Shown in pieces: positions 54,200 to 64,000 of a stretch of 64,000 bases of DNA. The DNA lies in the NCBI GenBank assembly GCA_948099385.1, contig CANUEZ040000013.1, positions 1,019,001-1,083,000 on the forward strand. Reading direction: 5' to 3'. Made by a program: the position numbers and the translations under genes. The notes beneath the pieces are model-generated. The model had not been told where the DNA came from. It was given only the letters and a program-made list of their open reading frames with translations, and did no database searches. This DNA comes from Fasciola hepatica (Eukaryota > Platyhelminthes > Trematoda > Plagiorchiida > Fasciolidae). Within the stretch, counting starts at the first letter, position 1. Each line of letters begins with the position of its first letter.

Positions 54200-56010
54200 G
54201 CAAAGACCGTCTGGTTCAGCAGTAAGGACGCGGGAGTTACTTGGTATCTGAAGGTTGTGTAACAGCCCACTGAATTTTAGACGTTCATAAGCCAAGAGTT
54301 GCACCATTTTCTCAGTAGTTTAGATCAGTAGGTGTTTCAGGCTGCGTAGTGTTGGGGTTCTGACGACCAAACTCACAGACAACGTTAACGTCTTTTTCGA
54401 AGGGGAGTGGGGTTCTATGACGCAGAATCAAAAATATGCCGCTGATATGAATGAGGAGATTCAGGGACCGAGTTCGTCCCCTAGTATAATCCCACCGGTA
54501 ACGGGAGCAAGTCGTCAGAAACATCCATCGAAAGGAAGTCTTTCATGAGCGGTCCCATAGGTACGGTGTTAGCCACAATGAGAGCGAACCGGAGAAGCAT
54601 TGAGCTCTCAATTTGGGCAAAACAGAGAGTGCGGGAGGCACGATCAGACGCCTCGGCCACATCGAGGTAAATAGTAACTATAAACCTCTCGTCATCGGCA
54701 GCCTTTGTTCTCGGGTTAAAAAGTCACACTGGTGTGTGGTGCGTGAAAGTAATTTAAATACCTTGCTGCCCCTTTAGGATGATATCAAGAGGCAGTAAGT
54801 AGCCAGATATCCACCGTTTGACGGGGCTTTCCATTATTCTAGGAACAGTTGGAGTGAGGTTGATGGAGGGCTAATTTGAGGGTCCTTGTAGTAGCCCCTC
54901 ATTATGAAAAGGGATCTTGACACCTGTCTCCTGCTGTGATAGAGGCATACTGAGCTTCAGGGATAGTTTGTAGACATTCGGTGGTAAAGCTGCAACTCTA
55001 GTTTCTCCAAGACATAGGAGGGTCGGCGAGGTGCCATCAAGGCAATAGAGCGAGGACAGTCGGGCAGGGGTAAGCTGGTTACCAAACGCTTTCACAGAGA
55101 ATTCTAGGCCTGACACTACGTGCTCGGTGACAGCTGCTGCATATGGGACCACGATGAGGAGGTCCCTGGTCATATAATCAGCAAAGTAGGAACCATTTGC
55201 CTGGGATACGGTGATTTGCGTTCTTCATAAGGCATTCCAGCCCTGATGAATTATCAGGGCAGTGCGGAGCAGATGCTCGTTTTTGAAGCAAATTGCGGTC
55301 CTGTTTTTGAATGTCACTGAGAGAGGTTGGAACTGCAGGAACAACGGTAAGACACTGTTGTTGTTGTTGTTTATGTTTATGTGGTTGTTGTTTTTGTATG
55401 CCTTTTGAGGCTTCAGGATTTTCCTTGCATGCGGGTCAGGGCCAAACCACCGGCCCGGTTAGACCTGACCCGAGTGGCGGTAACTGCGGAGGGTGATTTG
55501 GATAATTTAGCATGTAGTAAATTAGTGGCCAGCCGGGAGCAGCTTCGCAGGACAAAGTCGCCCCAGTTTAACAAATGAAGCTTGCAGATATATTTATTCC
55601 GGTTGATCGTTAAGAGCAAACTATCCAGCTTGTGGAACTCGTCTTCAAAGCTTCTGGCACTGGGAAGGCACAAAATACCATTTTGTGAGGACTTATCGGG
55701 AAGCATTCTGCAGTATGAGCCATCATATAGGATATTCTCAAGGCGAGGACTAAGTGCAGCAAGTTGTTCCTCCTGGTTGAGGAGTTCACACTTTGAGTCC
55801 AGAGGCCCGATTAGAAGCATAAAGCAAAATCTTTCAGGTCGTTTGATGCTAGGTAGGACTGCCACTAGGTTCTTGGGGGATTGAAGCCACCAGCCACCAG
55901 CTCTTGGCCCAACGGAATTTAGGCGAACCAGTCAGAAGCGTCGGTGAGGAGGCGGATGTGGGTTGCGGGAGGAATTGGAGGCTGGTGGGAGCAGCCAATG
56001 TATGGAGCTG
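54200..56010 (-). pseudogene. LINE-C: decayed CR1-like LINE
   Basis: The minus strand shows an endonuclease fragment LVAGGFNPPRT near 55,880 (family LIAGDFNxPE) and VNSSTRRNNLLHLVLAL near 55,780. A linker and the start of RT (VYKLSLKLSMPL..., KIPFHNEG) lie near 54.9 kb. A stretch at about 54,340-54,440 is nucleotide-alignable to the FADD region of LINE-A at 16,100-16,190 (both contain GTTGGGGTTCTGACGA). Many frames are broken. It is an older copy of the LINE-A family. An imperfect TTG/GTT repeat (55,357-55,397) lies within it. Confidence 0.8.
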
Positions 56011-57019
56011 AATTGCTCTGTTAGGCGATCAACCAAGTGGACTCTAGCATGCTGTTGATGGTCTAGTGGGAGCAGAGGTGGGTGGAGTTTTCAGGCTAAC
56101 GTGTGCGAGGCAACCCACACCGCGACTTATTTTGTTCATTCTAAATGCTTGGTGGCCAGGAGGCAAGACTTGGTCAGTGTGGCTGGAAGCGGTTAGCTAG
56201 GATTCAGCAGTGATAATGAAGTCAGCGCTCGTGAACCAGGCTACACCCCGGAAGAAACTAGAGTCGCTCCGGATGGAGTGAGTGTTAAGCATGGGGGGAC
56301 ATATTGGTGGCATTGCCAAGCCGTGGAACACAGCATTAATATGATGGATCTAAAGAGAACTTCCTGGGTGTCGTTGACCGGGAGGAGAAGTAGGGTACTG
56401 CATCAACGGGGGTTCCTGGTGTACCCTGCAGGGTTTTAATGCTCAGATTTCCGAGAGAAGCAAGAGAAGAGCTGGTTGAATCTTGAAGGCAGACAGCTGG
56501 TAGACCGAAGTTCGACGACTGAAAGGGGAATCTGAGGGCCTCGGAGCATCAATTGCACCAGGGGGCACACTGCTGCCTAGGAGGCAGGCTAGAAGTAGCT
56601 GTGCTGTGGTTGACCTTGAGAGAGCTGGACAGTCGGATATTTGGGGTGAATAGGATAGGCACGCCACTGTGTAATGGGGACGGCCGCGTGTCAGCTCGGA
56701 ACGGGTAGGCACTCTGTGAAGCTGAGTAATCACAGATCCTGTAACGACTGGCTCGACGGTAGGAAGTCAGAAGAGTAGATGAGGCCAGACGTTTCAGTGG
56801 ATGGCTGTTGTTTGGAGTATATGGGTTGAACTCAGGCAGATACGGAGGAGAGGATGGAGACTTCTGGGCGCTGTATGACAGGTGCGGAGTTTAGGACAAA
56901 TGTCTGAGGATTGGTCGTTGGACTTTTACCATGTTGTACAAAGGGAGGATGTGACAAAGTATGGCTAATTGGTGTCAGTTTATGGCATCCATGGAGAGCT
57001 ACTGCCTCCAAATATGGGC
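56011..57019. other. No gene recognised
   Basis: Sequence upstream (minus sense) of LINE-C; it could hold the LINE-C 5' end. The frame at 56,443-56,733 (minus) shows no motif. The LTR and gag of the decayed gypsy element that follows would also be expected here but are not visible. Confidence 0.4.
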
Positions 57020-59335
57020 AGGTACGAGTTGATGGGCTAGATCAACAAACAGAGCATTTGCGCCTTTAGACGGGCTGTACGAGTTTCAAACAATGTCGTT
57101 CGGAGCACCAAAAGCCCCAGCAACTTTCCAATGCTTTATGCACACAGTAGTGGGTGACCCGATTCCTTAGTACTGCTTCGCGTATCTGGACCAATTATTT
57201 GCCAAAGGAAGGGCACCAAGTGAACACTTACAAAACGTGGCCCTGAAATGAGCAATGCAAAACTAGGTGAATAGGCGAGTTGGCGATCGGTCGGGAATGA
57301 ATCCGAGATAGACTCGGTGTTAGTATCTGATAAACAAACACTGATCCGACGTTGAACACACCGTTTCCTGAGAGCTCACACACAGGAAGAACTCTGACAC
57401 CAGCAGGGAGCGTATATTAGACCAAGGTCCATTCACATCCTGGGAGCCGGACGTCCCAGGTACAAGCGTAGCAAAACGGGTAGGAAAACGTTCATCGGAG
57501 TTTATTCTCGTTTGGAGGTTCTTGCGGACTGGACTGGCTCGCATGTAGGCCTGAAACGTAGTGGGGCAGAGACAGCTTATGGATCAAACAATGAAAATGG
57601 CAATTTCATATTCACATATTGGCCTTAGGACAACTAGTGCCTTACCGCCCGCATGTTCGTAAATTTGTGGCAGATAGATCTTAAAGACAAGTCATCTATT
57701 CGTCATCTTTTACTACCTAATGTGACCTACCCGGAAGACGCGATGTCCGCCTCATGAGTACAAACTGATGCTTCGAAAACGGAAAAGATTTAAAAGTGGC
57801 CTACCCCCACAGATATAGAACCAATAAGCGGTTTTTTCGGGCTTTCCTCTTACTACGGCCTGTTCATACCAAAGTTGGAGAGAAAGCAGCTCCACTTATC
57901 AGTCTCCTGGAGCACAATCAACATCGGAATTGACCGAGAAGCGGCAGGCATCTCTCGAAGAATTGCGCAGTCGTCTGTGTAGGGAACCTATTCTAGCCTT
58001 CCCCGACCCATCGGGGTCCTCCAGCGAATTCATCTTGGACAGTGATGCTTTAAACAAGGTCGCTGGTGTGGTTTTGTCACAAAAGGACCGGCTCGGTGTC
58101 GAAAGCGTAATTTTATCTGGCAGCAGAACTTTGGGTAAGCAGGAAAACAATTCTTGCAGTGCCCGGGGAGATATGTTGACATTGGCCTACTTTGTGTGCC
58201 ACCATCATCATTTACTTTCTGGCAGTCATTTCCTCTTCGGAACAGACCACCTTTTGTTGTTGCGGTTAAAATATGTCACAGGCCCCGGGGGTAGGTTGCG
58301 GGATGGCAAGAGTATCTGCACGAACACTCATTCGTCTGAATTTATGGTCCTGGTAAATCTCATGGAAATGCAGAGGGGATGTCCTGCCGGCCACACAGAG
58401 ACCACGAAACGTTGAGAATCGACGTAATGAGGCCATTGCCTGAAACCCGGCGTGGAAGCAAATATATCATTGTCATGATAGACTATTTTACGACATGGGT
58501 GGAAGTTGCTGCTGTTCCGATGATAGAGACAACGGCAGTAGCTCGGGCGATTTTCGACCACTGGATCTGCAAGTGGGGAGCATCCGGTAAATTGCGCTCT
58601 GGTAGGGAAACAGTTTCAACAACTCTACCGTGTTTGAGCTTTGCAAACTGTAACAAATCGATAAACCTCGTAAGATGTCCTACCAACGTGAAGGCAATGG
58701 ATCAGCCGAGTGAACTAACCGGACTTTTAAGGCACTGATGAAAGATTTTGTAGAAGAGAGGAGACACTGGATCAGGCACTAGAGCAGTGTGTTACGGCTA
58801 GTCGATGCTCGTTTCCTTAATCCACTGGACATACGCCCCACTTTCTATAGACAGGGGGGAAAATGCGAATACCTTATGGTTTGCTAAAGCCGTATGGGGG
58901 CCGGTTATCACGATCGACTTCTGGGCAAGTGGTCCATCTGAAAGAAACCTTGGTGAGGGCACATACGCTGGCCCGACAACATCGACAACGAGGTCACCGA
59001 AGACAGAATATTACGATCGCGGCGTACGAGGTGCTCCCTTAGAGGTGGGGGATAAGGCGTTCTTACAATCCGAGGCACTGCCAATGGGAACCTGCACCAA
59101 GTTCAACAAAGTGCGGAAAGGTTCTTAGGTAGTAAAGTGAGTAATCTTCGGGAACTTGTGCGTTGTTCGAGACAGGTCTAACCAAATACTGCCCTTCAAG
59201 GTAAATGTTAATTCACTTAAACCCATATTCAGCCCCAATATCCTTACTCGGTCCTAGGCTAGCGAAAGTGTGCCAGAGGGCAGAGCAGAAGTGGAGGTAT
59301 CCATCGTGATGGCTTGGCCGGACACGGGGGCGGAG
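57020..59335 (+). pseudogene. pol: Decayed gypsy pol of another lineage (RT, RNase H, integrase)
   Basis: Plus-strand landmarks: GLYEFQTMSFGAPKAPATFQCF (57,075-57,140) and FAYLDQLF (57,178; catalytic YLDD mutated). After an unusually long gap come KTEKI.KWPTP and FFGLSSYYGLFIPK (57.78-57.88 kb), RNase H ILDSDALNKVAGVVLSQ (58,030-58,085), integrase IDVMRPLPETRRGSKYI and MIDYFTTWVEV (58,410-58,510), ARAIFDHWICKWG, and a terminal KFNKVRKGS...LPFKVNVNSLKP near 59,100-59,220. The motifs belong to a gypsy lineage with long integrase HVDVMGPLPxTxxG phrasing, not to the CsRn1 group. A purine run AATTAAGGAGGAAGC at 59,337-59,351 followed by TG could be its polypurine tract and LTR edge. Confidence 0.83.
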
Positions 59336-59351
59336 CTTAATTAAGGAGGAA

Positions 59352-61939
59352 GCTGTGTGGTGTAAGAAGCTGGTGTAACCAATTATTGGTTCTTTCGAGA
59401 CACCCGCGAGTATGTGTCTGACTATCGGTTTCATTCGTTCCATTACAGAACTGTCATCCGCTCTTATGGACGAACGTTACGAACACCCTTTGAACGTCCT
59501 TCCACCATTGTCTGTTATTTCCTGCTAATTATTTACTTCATAAGGTGCCCCTCAGTATAGACTACCACGCCCATACAGACTTTTGTTTCATTCTACACGT
59601 GCACCGGCCACGGGGCTTCAAGCCTTTGGGCTCTACTGTCAAATCTATTTGGCTGCACACCTGGGGTCCGCGTGTATTTGCACTTTTTGTTAATTTCTAC
59701 TTGGCTCCGCAGAAACCACGAATCAATCATTTTCTGGTTTCGGGATTCGTTTGAATTGGCTACGCTCTGTACGATTTGTGAGAGATGACTTGCATCAGCT
59801 TTCCTGAGTATGTTACATCGAGCATTATGGCCGAACAATCTAGATTAGAAAGGCTGGCCGGTTTTTCCGGTGGAGGGGGGGGGGGCTTCGTGCATGCGTT
59901 CCACTTTACGGTAATGTTCCCCGGTGACTTCTAGGCTGCATGCGGAGCGTGTGTTTCGAAGAATCTCACTGTTCGACGTTCCGCTCACTTTGCAAGGCGG
60001 AGTCGTTTTTTCCACGCAAAATGATCGAAAAGCAGCAAAACTGAGCCCCCCCTCCTTTTCCCCTTTATTCGTATTCCAGATCATCGGCAGCACAAGACTC
60101 AAGAAGCAATCAATACTAGCATCCTAAACACTTTCGATTTGTTCGGAGATCCACCTTCCAGCTCACGGCAAAGCAGGGCTCAAGACACTGCCAAGATCTG
60201 TATTTTGAACCCGCCCCCTTCCCCATCTCTTCATTACCCAGTGAACTATCTTCCAGCTCATTGGTGACCTTCAGACTGCGAGGTAATCACGAGATCAGGG
60301 AACATTTGGGCTTCAGCTTTGTACCCGTGTACTACTTCAAGACCTCGTGACTTTCCATATAGGCGCGGGATATTGAAAGCTACGGACTTTTCGGCGCAGG
60401 TTGCTTAGGGGAGATGTCAGGCTTACGGTCCAAGTCCGTATCTTAGGCACCTTTATTCCCCTCCGCCGGGGCGGTTTGGCTTTGTTGTAGTCACTGCATT
60501 TGCTAGGTAATATGTTGGAATGTATTGAGGGTAAAATGTGCACAGTATCCACTGTCGTTTTAGAGTTGTTTGATTTTTACATGAGACTGTGGGCTACGCG
60601 GTGCATCTCTCGCTGAAAAGGAGTTTATTCAGCAGAATTCGTGATGCTCCTAAATGAGCTGACTGCGGCTAAATCGCTGTGCATGCCCTTAACCCGAGTA
60701 GCAAGGATATCAGCAGGAAACTATATAAGGATCGGACAGTTTTGGCGTAGAGAAGCCTTTCTGAGCCTCGTTATTTATGACGGGATACGGGCCCTGCCAC
60801 AATAACCAAGTAGGGTCCCCTTGACTTATTTTACTGAAGTCCTAACAGGGAATTCGAATACTGTAGCATTACGAAATTTAGGGGTTCTCCTTATCTACCG
60901 TGGTGCAATGGGGTCAATGAACCACCCGGCAGCCATTAGGCGCGGGGTTCTGATAATTTATCTGGCATGGCAAAGTACGAGAGGAGGGGCTCGAAGAAGG
61001 AGTCCTTGACCGTAGAGATCCGGCTCATATCAGTTGACAGCATTTGCTTTTAAATGTAAGCCACTCAACTGGCCTTGCCAACTGAATCATGGAGCAATAA
61101 GGTGCGATCGTTCACTCCCGATACAATTCTGGAACTTCTTTTGTTCCGCGGGTGCGAGGTGGTGTCCTTCGTAATCGTCTGTTTGGGGGCAAGGCATGAT
61201 ATTCTGTTGGTATTCTGCTCCGAATCGAGTTTCGCTAGTCCAAAGAAGGCCGAATATTCAGTCCATTGCTAATTAGTGCGACTTAGGAGTAAATACCTTT
61301 AGTTGCCTTCAAGGAACGTTGCCCACCGCATATGTTTTGGGATGCTGAACATGTGTTAGTCGAATACTCGGCTAAGCTTTTCTGATGTAGATAGGTGGTT
61401 TCACACCTCCCTCTCCTAAGTATCGGTTCAAAAACTATTACTGAAAGTGTTTAAGAAATGGCAAAACCCTGTTTATAGGATATAGCTTATCGTGAGATGG
61501 AGTGTAACTTGTCGCTAGCTGTCAGTAGCCAGGAGACGAGACGGGTTGTCAGGTACGGAACAGAAACGGTATTCTACAGAAAGCCGCGTGAGCGGACTGC
61601 AATGTGGGCCGACTGGATGCTTTTGCTTTAAAAAAAGGGGGATCGGGGTCGTAGCCAAAGAGGGGTGGATACCTAAGTGACTTAATGTAGCCGACAGTCA
61701 ATAAGTGTTTAATGGACAGAGTCGCAGAAGGTGATTTTAGGTAACTATGAGCCCACAGTTCTTTGTAGAGGCTTATGTTGATGTTTCGCGATAACAAATT
61801 ACAAACTCACATTGGAGTGGTGCAGCTGTAACCTGCTGAAATTCAAAGCCTCATTGTGAATAACAATTACTTATAGGATTGGCACAAAACCGGGCCTAAA
61901 AATGGGAAAAGAAAAAACAAAGCAACTCGATTTTCACGT
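59352..61939. other. No gene recognised
   Basis: 2.6 kb. It may begin with the 3' LTR of the decayed gypsy element, but no second copy is available to define it. A run of eleven G lies at 59,875-59,885. The pol region of the Gypsy-2 relative would be expected at the right edge (minus strand) but is not readable. Confidence 0.4.
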
Positions 61940-62531
61940 CTAGATGACCACGACCCCTGAACAGAGATCCTCAGATCTTGGTGAGGCAAGCACCGTTGTT
62001 ACAGGAGACTTGGTTACTCCAGCGACAGTGTGGTATCGTTGCAATTTTGTCAGCAGTGGCTGCCGTCTCCAGAAGCGAGCGTTTTCGCGTGACTTTCATT
62101 AATACTGGAAAGTCGTGAGGAAAAAGCTGCAGCCAATGTTCCCTTAAGAGAGGGCCATTGTATTCCTTTGGTTCTCTCGTGAGCTGCATCTCACGCAGCT
62201 GATTATAGGGATTCTACTCCCAAGATCAAAACTATGAAGCTGTCCGCGTGCTCTGGTCCTGCCTTGGGGTCGTGCGGGCAATGACTGCCCCCTTCAAAGC
62301 CTCGTAGCTTAGGGGGGAGATGATTACGTCCGTGACTTGCACTGCCTTCTCTCCTGGGAGGCGGCCTGTTACCCACCTGAAACGGCCGGGGTCACTGATT
62401 ATACAGCACTTTTCGAATTTCAATTCGACCGGTTTGGACCCGAGTTCTGGACCATCCGGCGTGAATGCCGGCATGCACAGCGAGATCACCTCAACGGTGG
62501 GGTCTGGGCAGGATTTCAGCTCGGCAGACAT
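61940..62531 (-). pseudogene. gag: Gag remnant of a Gypsy-2 relative
   Basis: Starts MSAELKSCPDPTV at 62,531, aligning with [13 protein letters not shown] of Gypsy-2. It keeps FRWVTGRLPGE, VIISPLSYEALKGAVIART, then in another frame LREHWLQLFPHDFPVLM and RKRSLLETAATADKI. At least one frame change occurs near 62,190-62,232. It stops before the CHCC finger, and no pol follows, so the element is truncated at its 3' side. Confidence 0.9.
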
Positions 62532-62769
62532 AGCTTAGTGAGTAATCCATCGAAAAAAGGGAAAGAAATCAATGACAAACGAGACACTAAAATAGGCCAT
62601 ACAACCCAAAAACAATCAAGACGGACTGGGCATAAAAATGTACAATACGGAAAAACAATTGGAAAAAATAACCAAGTGCGTCAACGAACAGGAAACAACA
62701 AAATACTCAAGAGCGTAGGCAGATGGGACCTTGAGCAGTGGAAAACAAGGAAACTTGGTTGACCTGGAA

Positions 62770-62788
62770 AGCCACGTCAGACTCACCG
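62770..62788 (-). other. Decayed primer binding site
   Basis: Plus sequence GCCACGTCAGACTCACCGG aligns with the Gypsy-2 primer site (ATCACGTCGGGCTCACCA) and lies against the LTR start TGTAAGG, as expected. Confidence 0.6.
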
Positions 62789-62790
62789 GC

Positions 62791-63108
62791 TGTAAGGCCA
62801 CCCAACCTTTGTTAAATCGTGTAGGCCTTGCCAAGCTGTTTCTCTATTAAGCGCGTTTGCGAGTTCTTCCTACTATGCGTGGACCATCTGTCCGTTACAG
62901 CGATACTCCGCAATACTCCACCAAGATCACCAGGGAAATACTTTAAACAACCCTTAGGAAGGAGAACGCCATCGGTGGATAGGGAGTGATGGGCGTATAC
63001 CGGAAAATCGAGCGCGTAACCTGCACGGGGAGCGGTCAAGTGGCCTCCGTGCTTGACAGCACGAGTCCAGATAAATGACAATGTGCTAGACAAATAAACG
63101 TGGTAGAA
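62791..63108 (-). repeat. Gypsy-2-family LTR, degenerate copy a
   Basis: Begins TGTAAGG and shares ordered words with the Gypsy-2 LTR: AAGCGCGTTTGCG (AAACGCGTGCTTCG), ATGCGTGGACCATCTG, AGAACGCCATCGG and CAAATAAACGTGGTA near its end. It lacks about the last 30 bp and runs straight into copy b. Confidence 0.7.
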
Positions 63109-63391
63109 TGTCACTAAGCCTTACTCCACAGTTTCTTCAGTAAACGCGTTCTTCTGCCCTTCATACTACGTGGACGACCTGTGTGTTACTCTAATGCTGG
63201 GCACTGCACGCACACGTTGAACAGAAAGGTATTCTACACAACCCGTGGGAACTAGAAGGCTATTGGAAGAGATAGCGGTTGGATTGTATTTGGGGGCGTG
63301 CGCAAGAGCAACGGTTAAGTGGCAACCAAATTCAGTAGTCAGCGTCCTGTTAAGCAATAAAGTGTCAAAAGCACAAATGAAGGTGACTCCC
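63109..63391 (-). repeat. Gypsy-2-family LTR, degenerate copy b
   Basis: A better-preserved copy: CAGTAAACGCGTTCTTC, GTTACTCTAATG, GGCACTGCAC, GGTATTCTACACAACCCGTG, GGGGGCGTGCGCAAGAGCAACGG and AAGCAATAAAG follow in the Gypsy-2 LTR order. It sits head-to-tail behind copy a. Confidence 0.8.
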
Positions 63392-64000
63392 ACTTCACAT
63401 TTCTGTTAGTTCAGTTGGCTGGTGGTGTATTATTTCAATGTACACGCTGTTGGCACCTGCAAAGGGAGTCGGTAAGTACGCATATGTGTTCTTACCAGTC
63501 CCCTTAAAATCCCTTCGCAGATACCAAAGACGTGAACAGGACAAAAACGCACCACTAACCAATAGAACCGACAGGAATGAACATAAATTATAGAATGGTA
63601 AGCGTGCTTCTCATATTTATAAAATATACGTGCTTTTTACAAATTATGTCCTCTTCTGACATAATAAGGAACATGGAGGTTTAAAAAGACAGAATAAGGG
63701 AACTTAGGTTTATTTAGGTAAAGCAACAAAACGTTTCATTTGAAAGCTCTTGAGAGGGCACTTACTTAACGCGCGCTTCTTCCCGAAGTGTGGGCATGCC
63801 CATATGGACCCCACATGGGCTCCGGCAGCCTTGAACAAACATACTGTTAGTACGCACAGTTTGCCCATGCGTGTCCAATGTAGGCCCAATATGAGTTTGC
63901 TGCTTGGGTTATGTTTAAGCACTCCCCAAGCAGCACGCCCAACGCGCTTCCAGTTGGGAGCGGATTGAGCTAACGTTGGGCAATCTTTACTCTACATCAT
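63392..64000. other. No gene recognised
   Basis: The last 600 bp hold short frames on both strands without motifs. Confidence 0.45.

Noticed and set aside
1..64000. CRISPR arrays, bacterial operons, tRNA or rRNA genes
   Set aside because: No spaced direct repeats of array type, no ribosome-site spacing, and no cloverleaf or rRNA sequence recognised; content is eukaryotic.

Overview
The window looks like repeat-rich, intergenic eukaryotic DNA, most likely from a parasitic flatworm (a fluke or a tapeworm; I cannot choose between them). Four things point that way: two LTR retrotransposons of CsRn1 type (Gag with a CHCC finger, tryptophan-tRNA-like primer site), several CR1-like and RTE-like LINEs, a CACTA-related 'TRC' DNA transposon whose inverted ends begin CCC as described for Schistosoma SmTRC1, and candidate introns of only 32-40 nt. 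I found no convincing host gene, tRNA or rRNA. Nearly everything recognisable is a mobile element, from apparently intact to barely readable.

Layout. 1-9,965: purine-rich plus strand with one LINE tail fragment near 1.2-1.8 kb. 9,966-15,277: Gypsy-1, a complete minus-strand CsRn1-like element with matching 544 bp LTRs, a 4 bp target duplication and one frameshift in pol. It sits directly behind the stop codon of a minus-strand CR1-like LINE (LINE-A, 15,282-16,799 and 21,803-about 22,480). LINE-A is itself split by a 5,003 bp CACTA/TRC transposon (16,800-21,802) carrying a dead transposase gene and a second, multi-exon gene. 23.0-25.95 kb: remains of a BEL/Pao pol gene (minus). 29.1-29.8 kb: RTE-like LINE remnant (minus). 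31,574-37,010: Gypsy-2, a complete CsRn1-like element with matching 308 bp LTRs, a 4 bp target duplication, intact gag and a 1,077-residue pol reached through a textbook -1 slippery heptamer. 42.0-46.1 kb: CR1-like LINE-B (plus) with an intact 937-residue endonuclease/reverse transcriptase frame. 47.0-47.7 kb: two-copy tandem repeat. 48.93-49.28 kb: alternating purine/pyrimidine AT-rich minisatellite. 49.3-50.5 kb: MULE transposase remnant (minus). 54.2-56.0 kb: decayed CR1-like LINE-C (minus). 57.0-59.3 kb: decayed gypsy pol of a different lineage (plus). 61.9-63.4 kb: gag remnant and two tandem LTR-like copies of the Gypsy-2 family.

How it fits together: each retroelement carries its own replication genes, and the nested insertions give a relative age order (LINE-A oldest, with TRC and Gypsy-1 inserted later). 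Gypsy-2 is the best candidate for a currently competent element. The unassigned DNA has long one-sided purine or pyrimidine bias that switches sign between blocks.
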